Assembly (NCBI GenBank): GCA_905116865.2
Contig: CAJHNH020001101.1
Coordinates: 62,001 to 126,000, forward strand
Length of the DNA stretch: 64,000 nt
Source of the DNA: Candidula unifasciata
Lineage: Eukaryota; Mollusca; Gastropoda; Stylommatophora; Geomitridae
Reading direction: 5' to 3'
The notes beneath the pieces were generated by a model that saw nothing but the letters and a program-made list of their open reading frames with translations, ran no database searches and was not told the DNA's origin. This document shows positions 54,601 to 64,000 of the stretch, piece after piece. The translations under genes were made by a program, and so were the position numbers. Numbering within the stretch: the first letter of the stretch is position 1; every line of letters begins with the position of its first letter.

Positions 54601-57600
54601 GTCGGCCAGATCCCCTGGTGACTACTCGTAGAGCCATTCTCCTCAGACCTGTAATGATCTATTTGCTCTTCTGCACTGTTCACTCGCTCTCAGAGGGCCC
54701 TCACAATGCCTAGTTTGTTATACATCAATTCACTACCAAGTGGTGCAGAACCGGCCAGTCTTTCTGCCTGGTCATTTCCCAATACACTGGCATCACATAG
54801 AGAGAATATCCAAAGGATACTAACTACCTAGGACCTCTGAAATGATGCCTGCCACTCTGCATGGAGCATACCAGTCTCCACCTTTCTCAACATGCTCTGT
54901 GAGTCAGTACTACATCAATTACAGATAAGACAGATGTATTTAAATATTACATACATACACATCACAGATATATTTACAGATCACAAAAATATACAAATTA
55001 GAAGACAGTTATACATATCCCACACACTTACAGAACACACGCCCACATATAAACTTCTGGTCCAATATGGACGACTAGGCATGGTAGAATGCTTAGCTTC
55101 AAAATAATTTTTGCTTCATACAGTATTTTCTGCCTAAGCTTTAAGTTGTATTTTTCATGTGGAATGCCTTTTATTTGTTCAATGGCTCAGTCCTGATATT
55201 AAATATGGTCAGTAGCCGGTATACATTTGGGGTGGCGCAATACTTTATGTAATAATGTTAAGTGTGCATATAGCCCACTTATTGTGACCAACTACTTCCA
55301 TCAACAACAAACTGCATTTCTGGTAGTGACAATTGGCTTTGGTGTCTCCAGCAACTGCCATATGCATTTATTTCGTGCACTATTTCTGGACTGTGCCGGG
55401 ACTAATTATTTGTTCATCAGTCTTTTTTTTTAATGGGACAGTGACAAATACTTGATTTGCCTGATTTACACTGGCACAGAAATGGAGCAAGTGGGGCAGA
55501 CTGCAGTGAAGTTCAAACCTCGACTAAGACTAAAACACACATAAACATCAGACAGACACACTTACATGCCCTCCCTGTGCTATGCGAATACCATGACGTA
55601 AACCACTGTGAATTTGGCCCATATGAACCACGCCTGTGACCCCCACAATCTCCAAGTTGCCATCGTAATGGGTTGGCTTGTTGAACTGGTCCTCTCTCTC
55701 TGGGCCCCAGGGGTTGGCACCTGAGCCCCAGCTGAAAACAAACAGTAAAATAAAAAGATTAATCTTCATAGTTTTCCCTATTGATAAGCACCAGCAGTAA
55801 GGTTTTGCTATCTCACATGATCACCACAATCACAGATCAGGTCAGGGCTCTTGTCTCACCCCCCCTCACGAATCCTTATGGCCAAATCATCCACATATTT
55901 TTTTGATGTACTTAAAACTGGTAGACTTTAAACTGAGTGCATGAGTGTACACACAAGTGTGGGTAGGTGTGAGAGTGTGCATGCACACCCACATACACAG
56001 AGCAGTGATTTAAGTCAGAGGCATGAGAGAAAGTTAAAGCAGCTGTGTTGTACATAAGCAGATACTCCGTACCTCACCTTAGACACCAGCAGGCTTTGTG
56101 CTGGTTTTATGAATCCTCATGCAAGACTCCTACCACACGTCCTCTTAAGCTACAGATAATGGCCTAGATTGGTCATAACCAAGCTTGCAGGGTATCTCAG
56201 CTGGTAGCTCCCAGAGATGCAGTGCCAAAAACCCCTGGCATTCAAAAGCCCACCCCCTGGGCATGGGTGGAAAACTCATTTGGAATATGAATGAAATCTG
56301 TGGGCCAAGTACCCCACTTAATGACAAATCCAGGTTAAAATGTCTGTCATCCAAATTTCCTGACAAACCTTGGTTCAAACATATGTCGATGGAGACTCTT
56401 ATTGTAAGGCTGCTCCAAAGACTAATTCAAAATCTGTCGTCACTGGAGCTACAGAGTTTGTGTTTTGTACAACACTCTTCCCAGGCAGCTAGCCACTCTA
56501 TAGAAAGAGAGATTGAGCCATTGTTGCAATGAAACCATTCTTCTAACCTCAAGTTTAAAAAAAAACATCACTTGGGTAATTTTTTATTTGTCTACTGCAT
56601 TCTCCCTGAACTCTTTCAGTCCCAAGCAACACATAATGTGACTGATGTTTGATGTGTGACTAATACGTCATCTGTAATATCACCAATCACATTTCATGCT
56701 GTTCACATTTAGAGCACTGAGCAATTCCTTAAAACTTGAGTCAAAAGTTACATATTTTGTTTGTAAACCTATCATCACCACAAGAACATCATTCTAATCT
56801 CAGAGCTCAGTTCTCTAGCTGAAGCAATTCATTAGCACCATACCATAAGCCAGTCACTGGTTATTCAACTAGTTTTAAATGACGAAAATCATTTAAATGA
56901 TTGTAAAGGACCCTTTCCATGCTTTCAGGCGTATAAGGCATATAGGGCTAGACCAATTTTTTATACATGATGAGCTAAATATGGCCATTTTCTTATATTT
57001 CCAGGACTTTGTCTGAGATCCACATAGCTTGGATATAAGTCCAGTTTCTCTGGTGAAGGTGAAGTGTTGAGATTAAAACTCCTACTCATCACAAAAGCAT
57101 CTATCCACTCTGGGACTCTCGACACCCTTCCACTGCCGATCACATTTTTTAAACAGTGATTGTAATACAATTGGTTTTTGCGATTTTTAGTCCTACTGAA
57201 ATTCTATTATGAAACTTTACAGGACTAAAAGAGTTAAAATGGCATTTGGCATGCTGTGCTGTTGTTTACAGATATGCTGCAATATGCACATGTAGACCTT
57301 TTGGCCAACACACCCCATTTTAGAAAACTCCTAATTATGATGACATAGTTGTTAGGAGGCAAAGGATCTATTCTTTCCTCCCTCAAAATAGTACCCTAGA
57401 ACACACACAAGGAACAAATATAAACAGTGAAAAGTCCAAATCTACTCTACAAAACCATGTCTCTCACATGCTGTACCTGAGTATATTGAGAATTATAATG
57501 CCCTCTACGGGAGGTAGTTCTATGGGCTTGCCGTCAATCTCCACCTTGATGTACCTGTAGAGATCCTTACAGGTTTTGCGGTTCACCATCTTCCGCAAGC

Positions 57601-60600
57601 CCATTTTCAGATATACACCTTTATTGTGTAACCTGAAATAAAAACAAAAACCAACAGTTACTCTTGCAGGATTTTCATTATTCTTCATGATATGCCAGAA
57701 AACAAATACTAAAAAAAAAAAAAAAAGTACAACTGGCAACTTACACCAATACAAAGAGTTTGTGTGTGGACACAGGCAACAATATCACCAGTGCTGTGTA
57801 TTTAGTAAATTATAATAGTTAATGTGACTCTTTCTAGAATAATATTTGCATATCAACCCAGACATCTTGTGATTGAGTTACTATCAAGCTTGAAATAGGT
57901 AGCGTATCCTTGTGTGGTTTATGGGAGCAGGCTATGGAGATGTATCTTGTCTTGTGTGTATGCAATTAAAGTCATCTGTTGGAGCAAATCTGATGTGAAA
58001 ACAAGAAGTCACACAAAGAAAAGATGAAATTATAAGAATAAAAACATATATACACTCAGACAACAACAGTGCTACTCAACTGGGACACCCAAGATAAAGA
58101 TGGAATGATAACATACATCTACACACAATGACAATAGCCAGTGCTACTCAATTAAACCTGGACTGCAAACTGCTCACTCCATGACAACTTTGAGAGTGGA
58201 ATCTGATGATGTTGAATAATTAAATTGTTTGGTAAAATGTTAAGATCAGAATTACTTACCTGCTGTTAAACTTATCTGGCTTCTCTTCTCTTGCCATGTG
58301 GAAGTCCAGACAAAGCTCTGCATCAATGCCAATCCCAAAGTAGTTGTTCATGACAAAGATGCTGGTCGGGTCCTCTGTTGTGCTAGCACTGTTAGTATCG
58401 TTAGCAATGGCTACTTTGGTTTCGTCCTGCTCCTTCTCATTGGGGTGAAAAATGACGGTCCAGCTGGGGATGCCAAAAAGCTTATATTAGAAGGTGATAT
58501 TCAATGTTTGCTTGTGTGCTGTTTTTTTTTTTTGGGGGGGGGGGGGGGGGAGGGGGAGGTTCTGTTATTTTGGCATCAACAGGGTAACATGGGAGGCTGC
58601 TGCACAGGACCGTTCTGGATAGCGTACATCCCTCATGCATGGTGCATCAGTCTGCCAGGCAGTGGAGGTTGCACAAGCAGAGAAACAGAGGCAGACAAGA
58701 AATAACCATATCAGTAATCCCACACTGACTGCAGTTTCCACCTGTTGACCACACTGCTCAAGAACTTTCCAAGCTCATATTAAACTAATCAGCCACCGTC
58801 TTACTCATAATCATTGATCATTACTACTTTGGATGAAAACCGGTCTTCATCACTCATGATGAAAGAACAACAATATAACAACACATGCTTTCTATACTAG
58901 AACTGAATAGTAAGCTAGTGAGCAGAACATCCAGTTATCTCGAACAATGAAGCAGCAGCAGTAGGAGTACATTTTATCCAACTAGGACATCACACAAGTG
59001 ATTAACACCTGATGACACAAAGTGCCATTATGTGGATGAGGATCACCCGTGGAGAGGTCCCAGAAACCACGTTCTTCAGCCATTAGACCATTTTTATGGC
59101 CAGGCTATATTGGGGCCCCTGGCAAGAGCCAGGGTGGGGCTTCAAAATAACGAAAAATTGAATCCCACAAGGAGATGACTGTTATTAACAAAAAAAGCAG
59201 TAGAAGTTGAAGACTTTATATACCTCTGAGGTAAAGTTACAATAAATGGCAATTGTAAAGATGATGTGGCATCAATAGCAAATAAAGCAAGCCAGACATT
59301 TACTGCGCATGAGTTTATGGATGTCAGGGACACTTGGTTTGAAAACAGGGCTTAAAATATACAACAGCAAAATTCTGGGACTACTACTGTACAACAGCGG
59401 GTGTTTGGAAATTACACACAAACTGGAGACTTTTCAAGACAAATGTCTTCAATAGAATTCTGCAAATATTTTGGCCAGGCAGGATCATGGATGAAGAACT
59501 GGAAGGGGCAGAATCGTTATATCTGGCAAGCATTATCAAAGAAGGGAGATGGAGGTTATTTGGACAGATCTGCAAAATACTTTGTGAAACTTTGGCGGTT
59601 ATAGCTCTCTGGTGGACAGCAACCAACAGTCAGCTTACAAATAAGCCATACCTGTAAAACAGATGTGCAAACAAAACTGAAGTTTTGGATCAAGACCGAA
59701 GTCTAGGAGTGGACAAACAACCAGAACTTTCCCCTGGAGTTTACAGCCAGTGAAAGCTAAGAAGAAGCATAATCACAGACCAATATTGGTACAGACCAAT
59801 CATCAACAGGTCAGCTGCCTTTACTTCCCAAGAACCACTCTTAGTAACCAGTTTAGGTTAAACTGGGAAATCACTGAGAAAGAAAAAAAAAACATAACAT
59901 ACCGATCGAGTTTGATCTCTTCTGCATCTATGACATCACGAAGTACATTCAGAGGATCTTCCCCACCTGTGTAGCCAGGGCCCCACCGCAACACCCTGGC
60001 TAAATCATTGCCTGGAAAGACAGTTTTTTTTCTTATTAGAAAGGCTGACAAAAATCCAAATTACTTGGTCAAAATAGGTCAAGACTAAACAAAAAGTGCA
60101 CATACTCACATCAAAGTGAGAAAAAAAAAAAAGTGTCAGTACTCACTATCAAATATAAGAAAAGACCACTGTCTGCCAAAAGTATCTCGTAAGAGTAGAC
60201 TAATTGGGAGCTTCCTTTAAAGTCAAAGTACATCTGCCTGAGAGGCAAAGAACCAACAGTCTGCATGCAAAAGAGTCAGACTTGTGAAATGGATGTGCAT
60301 GCAACACTCAGTATCTGAAACAGGACTAGAGTCCATAGGTGGATGAACAACTAGAGCTTCACGCAGAAGTTTATAGCCAGTGAATGCAAAGAAGAAGAAG
60401 AAGAAGAAGAAGACTATCATATTTCTTTAATAATAGCACTGTGCTGGTACTGCATACTGTCACATACCACCAGAAAGTGTCTCAATATAAGTTCATGTTA
60501 GATTCCAAATTAGGCCTGGTCTAAAAAAAATTTTCACTCAACAATCTTTGTGAATGTTATGAAGCTTAACCTTGGGAAATTAAGGAAAAGTAACTAGTGT

Positions 60601-62499
60601 TCCCTTGTCTTCCACACAAATATTTACATGTCTGAACATGTTTTAATCTTGTCACTCTGAGAAAGCCAGTTTTTCCTTCTTTTGCGGGTTTTTGATGACA
60701 TGATGTCTTTTGGCAGTGGTCAATAATCCTATTTAACAGCCTTTGTACTGGCTGTAACTAAACAGTGTGTTGATATAGTGGGTATGAATATACAAGATAT
60801 TTTTTTTTTTTTAAATCGTTGAGATATTTAGGGTGAAAAAATAAATCAATTTGTTTGTCATTCTGACATTTTTATAATCCTATGATGATGTCTCTGTGTC
60901 AACAAAAACCTTATTTTCTTGGTCAAAGAGAAGAAAAGAGGATTTTTCTTTGTCTGGTTTGTATTTACTGATTACTCCCCATTGTATATATACTAAAAAA
61001 AAAAAAAAAAAAATTACCAATGCACAACAACACACAAAATACACTCCTAACTATGAACGATTCATCTTGTTAAGTGATCTGGGGGGGGTATCAATGATGC
61101 ATCAGCTAGCAGGCTTGCCAGTGTGCCAAAATTACATAAATGTGCTTATTTTTATCCAGATTTTATAAAGGGTAAATTTTTTTTAAACAGATTTTTGCAG
61201 GTGAAAGAGGTAATAACTAGTTTTTATATGAAACAAAAAATGACAATATGTATTTTTTAAAATGAGTGCAAACCCAATGAACAGGCAACTAATGTACGTA
61301 AATGTTAATGTAACCTTCTAGTAAGATTATGGCATCTATTTCCTTCAGTATTCCTTTCACACCATTGGTGCATCAGGCATATGAAGATAAGGCATATGAA
61401 GATAAGGCATATGAAGATAAGGCATATGAAGATAAGGCATATGAAGATAGACTCATACTTCTATTCATTTACTGACACTCAATGGGTGATTCGGTCAGCA
61501 TCATGACAGCTACCTTTCCTTCCCAGGACATTTCCTTGTACTCATCTGAGGTTGGATCAACCTGGTAGTCATGGCCAATAACAATTTTTTTCGCGGTGTG
61601 TGGATATAAACCCAAGTTCTTCAGGCTGGCAGGCAAGTGTCTGGCCACTGCATGGCCGTGGCTCCCCTTATAGTTAGTGTTTATATTTCTGGCTAGATCA
61701 TTCCAGGAAGGAGTGAATGGTACAGCTAGGGCTGGCCAGGGGGATCTAGTCTAGCTGCCGGCTCTCTACACTCAGAGGAAAGGCAAGATGGAGAACTACT
61801 ACTGTTGCCATCAGTACTGGAACTAGCAGCTCAAAATGGAGACAGAAAGCTTAAGGGAATGTTCTGAAAGGGTGATGTCAGTTCCCAATTCAACACTTCT
61901 TTCTTCTGCCTTTCTAACCCATAACAGAGCATAGGCACTCACCAAACTTACGTCAAGTCATTCTATCCTTCGCCATCACATGCAAATCACCCCATATCCT
62001 CCCTGTCTTTTCAACTTCGCTGTCCAACTCCCTTCCCTATGTGTTTTTTGGGTCTTCCTTTATTTCTATGCCCGTGGGTTCCAGTACGAAGACATTCTAG
62101 TTATATTGTTGTCAGGTTTTCTCAATGTGTGTCCTATCCAGCACCAACAACTTTTCTTCATCTTTTGGTCCACTGGAACTTGTTTAGTTCTCTCCCAAAG
62201 CTCAACATTAGTGATTAGATTCTATCATACCATTTAATTTCCTCTAATCTGCCAGGAGCCAGTTAATGAATGTTCCTAATTCAACTCAACAAATTTTTGA
62301 CAATTTAAATCTTGTGATAAAAAAATGTATACATGACAACACTCTCCTACCTGTGCCAAGTGGGACAATAGCCATGGGTGGAGACTGGCACTCGGCATCC
62401 TGACCCACATTGTCAAGACAGGAGAGAACCCACCCGACAGTCCCATCACCACCACATACCAGAATTTTGTAGTATGGAATATTTCGGAATACATATAAC
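51538..62499 (-). CDS. DGKQ: Diacylglycerol kinase theta, 3' part of gene (exons in window)
   Basis: Minus-strand exons in order are 62351-62499, 59903-60011, 58260-58463, 57477-57632, 55566-55731, 53164-53262 and 51538-51663 (stop TAA 51538-51540). Joined they give about 335 residues: the end of the catalytic domain and all of the accessory domain. Phases agree throughout. Landmarks are [12 protein letters not shown] (nucleotide-binding Gly loop), [79 protein letters not shown] and PVQVDGEPW. The enzyme phosphorylates diacylglycerol to phosphatidic acid. [10 protein letters not shown], the RLHNKGVY block and the short basic C-tail are closest to type V (theta). N-terminal C1 and Ras-association domains would lie beyond position 64000. 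Confidence 0.93.
51720..52235. other. DGK-theta intron with simple repeats
   Basis: (GAT)n at 51840-51857, A run plus (CA)n at 52033-52064. No other structure. Confidence 0.5.
52240..52395 (-). mobile_element. Interspersed repeat S2 fragment
   Basis: CATCTCTGAAGGAAACCCCT, TTATGACATGCTTGTTAGAG and AGGCAGTGGGTTTATCCCCC follow the S2 order seen at 6740-6855. Confidence 0.55.
52480..52685 (+). pseudogene. LINE ORF2 C-terminal tail, family L1n
   Basis: AGAAGCACAAATAGATCATC, GTGCAGCATGGAGTCACCAA, CAGACTGCTACTGGTATCAT and GAGCACTTATGGGAATGTCC match the other L1n tails. Several indels. Confidence 0.75.
52905..52985. repeat. Short dispersed repeat (with 55800-55870)
   Basis: TTTTGCTATTTCATACAATC and ACAATCACAGATCAGTGCTC recur at 55803-55862 with small changes, once in each DGK-theta intron next to the 53.2-kb exon. 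Confidence 0.6.
53164..53262 (-). CDS. DGKQ: DGK-theta exon, accessory-domain end
   Basis: 33 codons: [20 protein letters not shown] then [22 protein letters not shown] is a hallmark of DGK accessory domains. Acceptor GTTAAATATTTCAG, donor GTCAGT. The first 27 coding bases are one monomer of the 33-bp array that starts immediately upstream (53263 and on). Confidence 0.95.
53263..53970. repeat. 33-bp array derived from the adjacent exon boundary, with 165-bp higher-order unit
   Basis: Plus-strand monomer CATGTCACACATTAATGTAA plus TATACAACTGAAA. Five monomers form a 165-bp unit: ACATTTCACACAG recurs at 53368, 53533 and 53698. On minus, the monomers read [11 protein letters not shown], against [11 protein letters not shown] in the exon. 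Confidence 0.95.
53980..54435. repeat. Degenerate 30-40 bp repeat
   Basis: Loose repetition of CTACTTCACTTACATATTAC and ATAACACACATGAAAA-type words. Confidence 0.5.
54440..54850 (-). pseudogene. LINE ORF2 C-terminal tail, family L1n
   Basis: The minus strand reads [24 protein letters not shown] sequence (about 54730), then [40 protein letters not shown] and a tail TGATGTCAATTTTTAATTTA. Like 9010-9350 it begins within the RNase H end. Confidence 0.8.
54851..55560. other. DGK-theta intron, no gene recognised
   Basis: AT-rich, with loose ATTACATACATACACATCAC-type repetition at 54915-55030. Confidence 0.4.
55566..55731 (-). CDS. DGKQ: DGK-theta exon, accessory domain
   Basis: Acceptor TTTACTGTTTGTTTTCAG, donor GTAAGT. 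Completes Ser, then [55 protein letters not shown]. Phase 2 in, phase 0 out. Confidence 0.96.
55810..56605. other. DGK-theta intron, no gene recognised
   Basis: Holds the short dispersed repeat at 55800-55870 and a GTGTGCATGCACACCCACA stretch at 55974. A 115-codon plus frame (56185-56532) has no recognisable motif. Confidence 0.4.
56608..57237. mobile_element. Probable TTAA-type MITE, carrying a SINE
   Basis: The left end GAACTCTTTCAGTCCCAAGC and right end TACAGGACTAAAAGAGTTAA are inverted (about 15 of 17 matches). This resembles the 29245 element. An S1 SINE lies inside at 56940-57135, so the MITE is older. Confidence 0.45.
56940..57135 (-). mobile_element. SINE, family S1 (diverged)
   Basis: TAGGGCTAGACCAATTTTTT and CCAGGACTTTGTCTGAGATC match the S1 tail and body words seen at 4900-4995. 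Confidence 0.55.
57477..57632 (-). CDS. DGKQ: DGK-theta exon, accessory domain
   Basis: Acceptor TTTTTGTTTTTATTTCAG, donor GTACAG. Encodes [51 protein letters not shown]. Phase 2 in and out. Confidence 0.96.
57640..58255. other. DGK-theta intron, no element recognised
   Basis: AT-rich with an A run at 57710-57725. Confidence 0.4.
58260..58463 (-). CDS. DGKQ: DGK-theta exon, catalytic to accessory junction
   Basis: Acceptor GGCATCCCCAG, donor GTAAGT. Encodes [67 protein letters not shown]. The Ser/Thr-rich loop before [11 protein letters not shown] is a variable spacer in this family. Confidence 0.96.
58470..59145. other. DGK-theta intron with T/G homopolymers
   Basis: T run then about 16 G at 58522-58551. 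Otherwise nothing recognised. Confidence 0.45.
59150..59625 (+). pseudogene. Non-LTR element C-terminal fragment, antisense to DGK-theta
   Basis: Frames read [36 protein letters not shown], then [28 protein letters not shown] and [33 protein letters not shown]. These fit the FKYLGS, IYN..V...LLYG and RIL.I.WP landmarks after RT. Multiple shifts and stops. Confidence 0.75.
59630..59768 (+). mobile_element. Interspersed repeat S2, 3' part
   Basis: AAACAGATGTGCAAACAAAA, GTGGACAAACAACCAGAACT and TACAGCCAGTGAAAGCTAAG match 27780-27890. Confidence 0.65.
59903..60011 (-). CDS. DGKQ: DGK-theta exon, catalytic domain
   Basis: Acceptor ACTGTCTTTCCAG, donor GTATGT. Encodes [46 protein letters not shown] is the conserved DGK catalytic block. 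Confidence 0.96.
60150..60415 (+). mobile_element. Interspersed repeat S2, long copy with (GAA)n tail
   Basis: AGTAGACTAATTGGGAGCTT, GAGAGGCAAAGAACCAACAG, then AGTTTATAGCCAGTGAATGC and (AAG)8 at 60388-60411. Homologous over its length to 27690-27905. Confidence 0.78.
60420..61370. other. DGK-theta intron, no element recognised
   Basis: AT-rich with T/A runs (60799-60813, 60996-61012) and a G run (61080-61088). Confidence 0.4.
61376..61450. repeat. 15-bp tandem repeat, five copies
   Basis: GGCATATGAAGATAA repeated exactly. Confidence 0.95.
61465..61670 (-). mobile_element. SINE, family S1
   Basis: The minus-strand head contains CCATGCAGTGGCCAGACACT and B-box-like GGGTTTATATCC. The body has GAAGGAAAGGTAGCTGTCAT and GACCGAATCACCCATTGAGT. 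Confidence 0.75.
61730..61910 (+). pseudogene. LINE ORF2 C-terminal tail, family L1n
   Basis: CACTCAGAGGAAAGGCAAGA, ATCAGTACTGGAACTAGCAG and GGTGATGTCAGTTCCCAATT match the terminal part of the family. Strongly eroded. Confidence 0.7.
61911..62340. other. DGK-theta intron, no element recognised
   Basis: Pyrimidine-rich; an 85-codon plus frame (61980-62237) has no motif. A decayed LINE is possible. Confidence 0.35.
62351..62499 (-). CDS. DGKQ: DGK-theta exon, glycine-rich nucleotide loop (most 5' exon in window)
   Basis: Acceptor AAAATTTTATGTTGCAG, donor GTAGGA. Encodes [57 protein letters not shown] is the catalytic signature shared by all DGKs. Phase 2 in, phase 1 out. Confidence 0.97.
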
Positions 62500-62509
62500 C
62501 TGCAACATA

Positions 62510-63435
62510 AAATTTATAGCATTCAAGAATTAATACATATGTTTCTCTGTAGTCAATTTAAACAAAACAAACTAAGATGACACAAATAATATATAAAATC
62601 ATGTATTGCCTATCATTTTCTTTTTTCGTTCACTTGAAATAAATTATCTATATCTGCATTGTTGTCTCTAGTATAACCTTCATTGTCTTTTGTAATTCAC
62701 CCAGTTTGACTTGCACCGGTGTTTCTCTTGACCAAAAGTTTTGTCTTGATATGTTGTGCTTGGGACAGTCTTGGAGGACATGATCTGTTGTCTAAGGTGC
62801 CAATCCACATGTGCACATGGCTGATTTTCCAACCTAAAATTTTTTGTACATGTGGCTGCGAAGCTGTCATATTTGCTTGTGTGTGGCTGTCTGACCTAAA
62901 GGTTAGTGAATGTAATTTACAATTTCACAATCGCTGAGTACTAGGGTTCAATTTACACAGATTTAAAAAAAAAAACTTTCTTGTGAGATTCAGATAGTTT
63001 TAAAAGAGTTGCACTGTGGAAGAGATTGAGGCATCACCATATAATATTCCCAAAGAAAGCAGAGGTTGTACTACAGCCAGTGTTCATTGTACAGACTGCA
63101 AACAATTTAAAACTTTAAGATTTTTAAATATTTCATTTTTCCTGTCAGGTGCATTACTGTAGTAATCAATCAGCATATACATTTGATGTTCTATACCTGT
63201 CTTCTTTTAATGAATTTCCTGAGTGTCCATTCTGGAGGAAAGCCCTGATAGCTCATTTGGCTTTTATCTTATATCAGGACTTGAATGTTGCATGCACATG
63301 CTCCCCCCCCCCCCCCTCCCCCCTTTTCTCAAGATTTGGAATTAGTTAGTTTGGTTATCATCACTGAACTCCAGAAATGTACAAAGGTGCTCAGATGTTC
63401 CCCTCAGTATGAACCCCAGCGTCTGGTGGCTAATA
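62510..63435. other. DGK-theta intron, no further exon found
   Basis: I looked for the preceding DGK block (a VNPKSGG-type motif) on minus and did not find it. Poly-C at 63302-63325. Confidence 0.45.
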
Positions 63436-63439
63436 GTAC

Positions 63440-63935
63440 CAGTTCTATGTTGATTACCAAGTTCTCTTATGTGACCAGTGTGCATCTTGTTGTTTGCTAT
63501 GTATGTGGATCTCAAATCCCAAGTCTATCATTATGGCGAGTGATGTGGATTCACTGCCCTCAAAGTCCTCTACTCTTCCCATTTCTAAGTGGGCATTAAT
63601 AATATCAGCATGATCCATAGCTTGACTGTTGGTAGTGACAGCAGATCCAGCCAACCTAATAGCTCTTTTATTTCCATCGACGCCCATGTCACCCAGAAGG
63701 AAAATAAAGTGATTCCACACACAGTGGACTTCTGTAATGCTTCAAGCCACTGCCTTCACACCTAACCTCCCTGAACCCTCCAGGTCATACTCAATTAGAA
63801 TTTCATGTGCAAACTGTTAGTTCCTGACCTCTCAAGCAGACATGGTTCAACTCTGAAGGAAGCATCAGTGTTATTTATGTCAGCTAGGTCCCTGGTAAAG
63901 GATCCATCTGTAGGATGACCATGTAAAAGATGTAG
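63440..63935 (-). pseudogene. LINE RNase H and C-terminal fragment, second I-like subfamily
   Basis: The minus strand reads TDGSFTRDLADINNTDASFR (about 63900), then VWNHFIFLLGDMGVDGNKRA, IRLAGSAVTTNSQAMDHADI, INAHLEMGRVEDFEGSESTS. The opening TDGS and the G.GN.RADRLAGSA-like block are RNase H landmarks of I-clade elements. Partly frameshifted. Confidence 0.8.
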
Positions 63936-64000
63936 ATATGTTTCGCCACTATGAGCTCTGGTTCAGGTCCACCATTACAGGTGGTGACACACCTCTGCAT

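Noticed and set aside
58298..58705. 135-codon plus-strand frame
   Set aside because: Antisense shadow of the DGK-theta exon at 58260-58463 continuing through a poly-G tract.
62719..62937. 72-codon plus frame
   Set aside because: No recognisable motif; within a DGK-theta intron on the opposite strand.

Overview
This is eukaryotic nuclear DNA: AT-rich, intron-rich and dense in repeats. Two split protein genes are recognisable by conserved motifs and by splice sites whose phases agree. The retroelement types, the tRNA-headed SINEs, a TTAGGG-like motif and the protein sequences fit a lophotrochozoan, most likely a marine mollusc such as a gastropod. The host is an inference, not something read directly.

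Layout. 1-2790 is a minisatellite. 3432-12476 (+) is a complete six-exon gene for an FKBP11-like, membrane-anchored peptidyl-prolyl isomerase (217 codons). Its introns hold a foldback MITE with a telomere-like core, five tandem arrays, SINEs and LINE 3' ends. 13-41 kb has no host gene I can support. It is a graveyard of non-LTR retrotransposons, SINEs, MITEs and arrays. The main LINEs are an RT fragment at 17.9-19.1 kb (-), an I/Nimb-like RT plus RNase H element at 20.0-23.2 kb (+), and a second copy of its 3' half at 34.1-34.7 kb (+).

43.4-62.5 kb (-) carries the 3' part of a diacylglycerol kinase theta gene (seven clear exons and one possible extra last exon). Its 5' exons lie beyond position 64000. 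Its introns hold a 5.4-kb G-rich satellite (44.7-50.15 kb), a 33-bp array that grew out of one of its own exon boundaries (53.26-53.97 kb), and more LINE and SINE copies. The two host genes show no functional link. One is predicted to act in ER protein folding and the other in lipid signalling.

The most notable observations are these. (1) The DGK-theta 33-bp array is built from the first 27-28 nt of an exon plus its acceptor. (2) An in-frame TAA sits one codon before a good splice donor, and an in-phase, coding-looking exon with a strong acceptor lies 8 kb downstream. (3) FKBP intron 1 contains a decayed duplicate of exon 2 ending about 165 nt upstream of the real exon. (4) A MITE with TTAGGG-like inverted repeats has an exact 8-bp target duplication. 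(5) At least 17 different tandem arrays together cover roughly 28 percent of the window. No CRISPR array, tRNA, rRNA or bacterial-type operon was seen.
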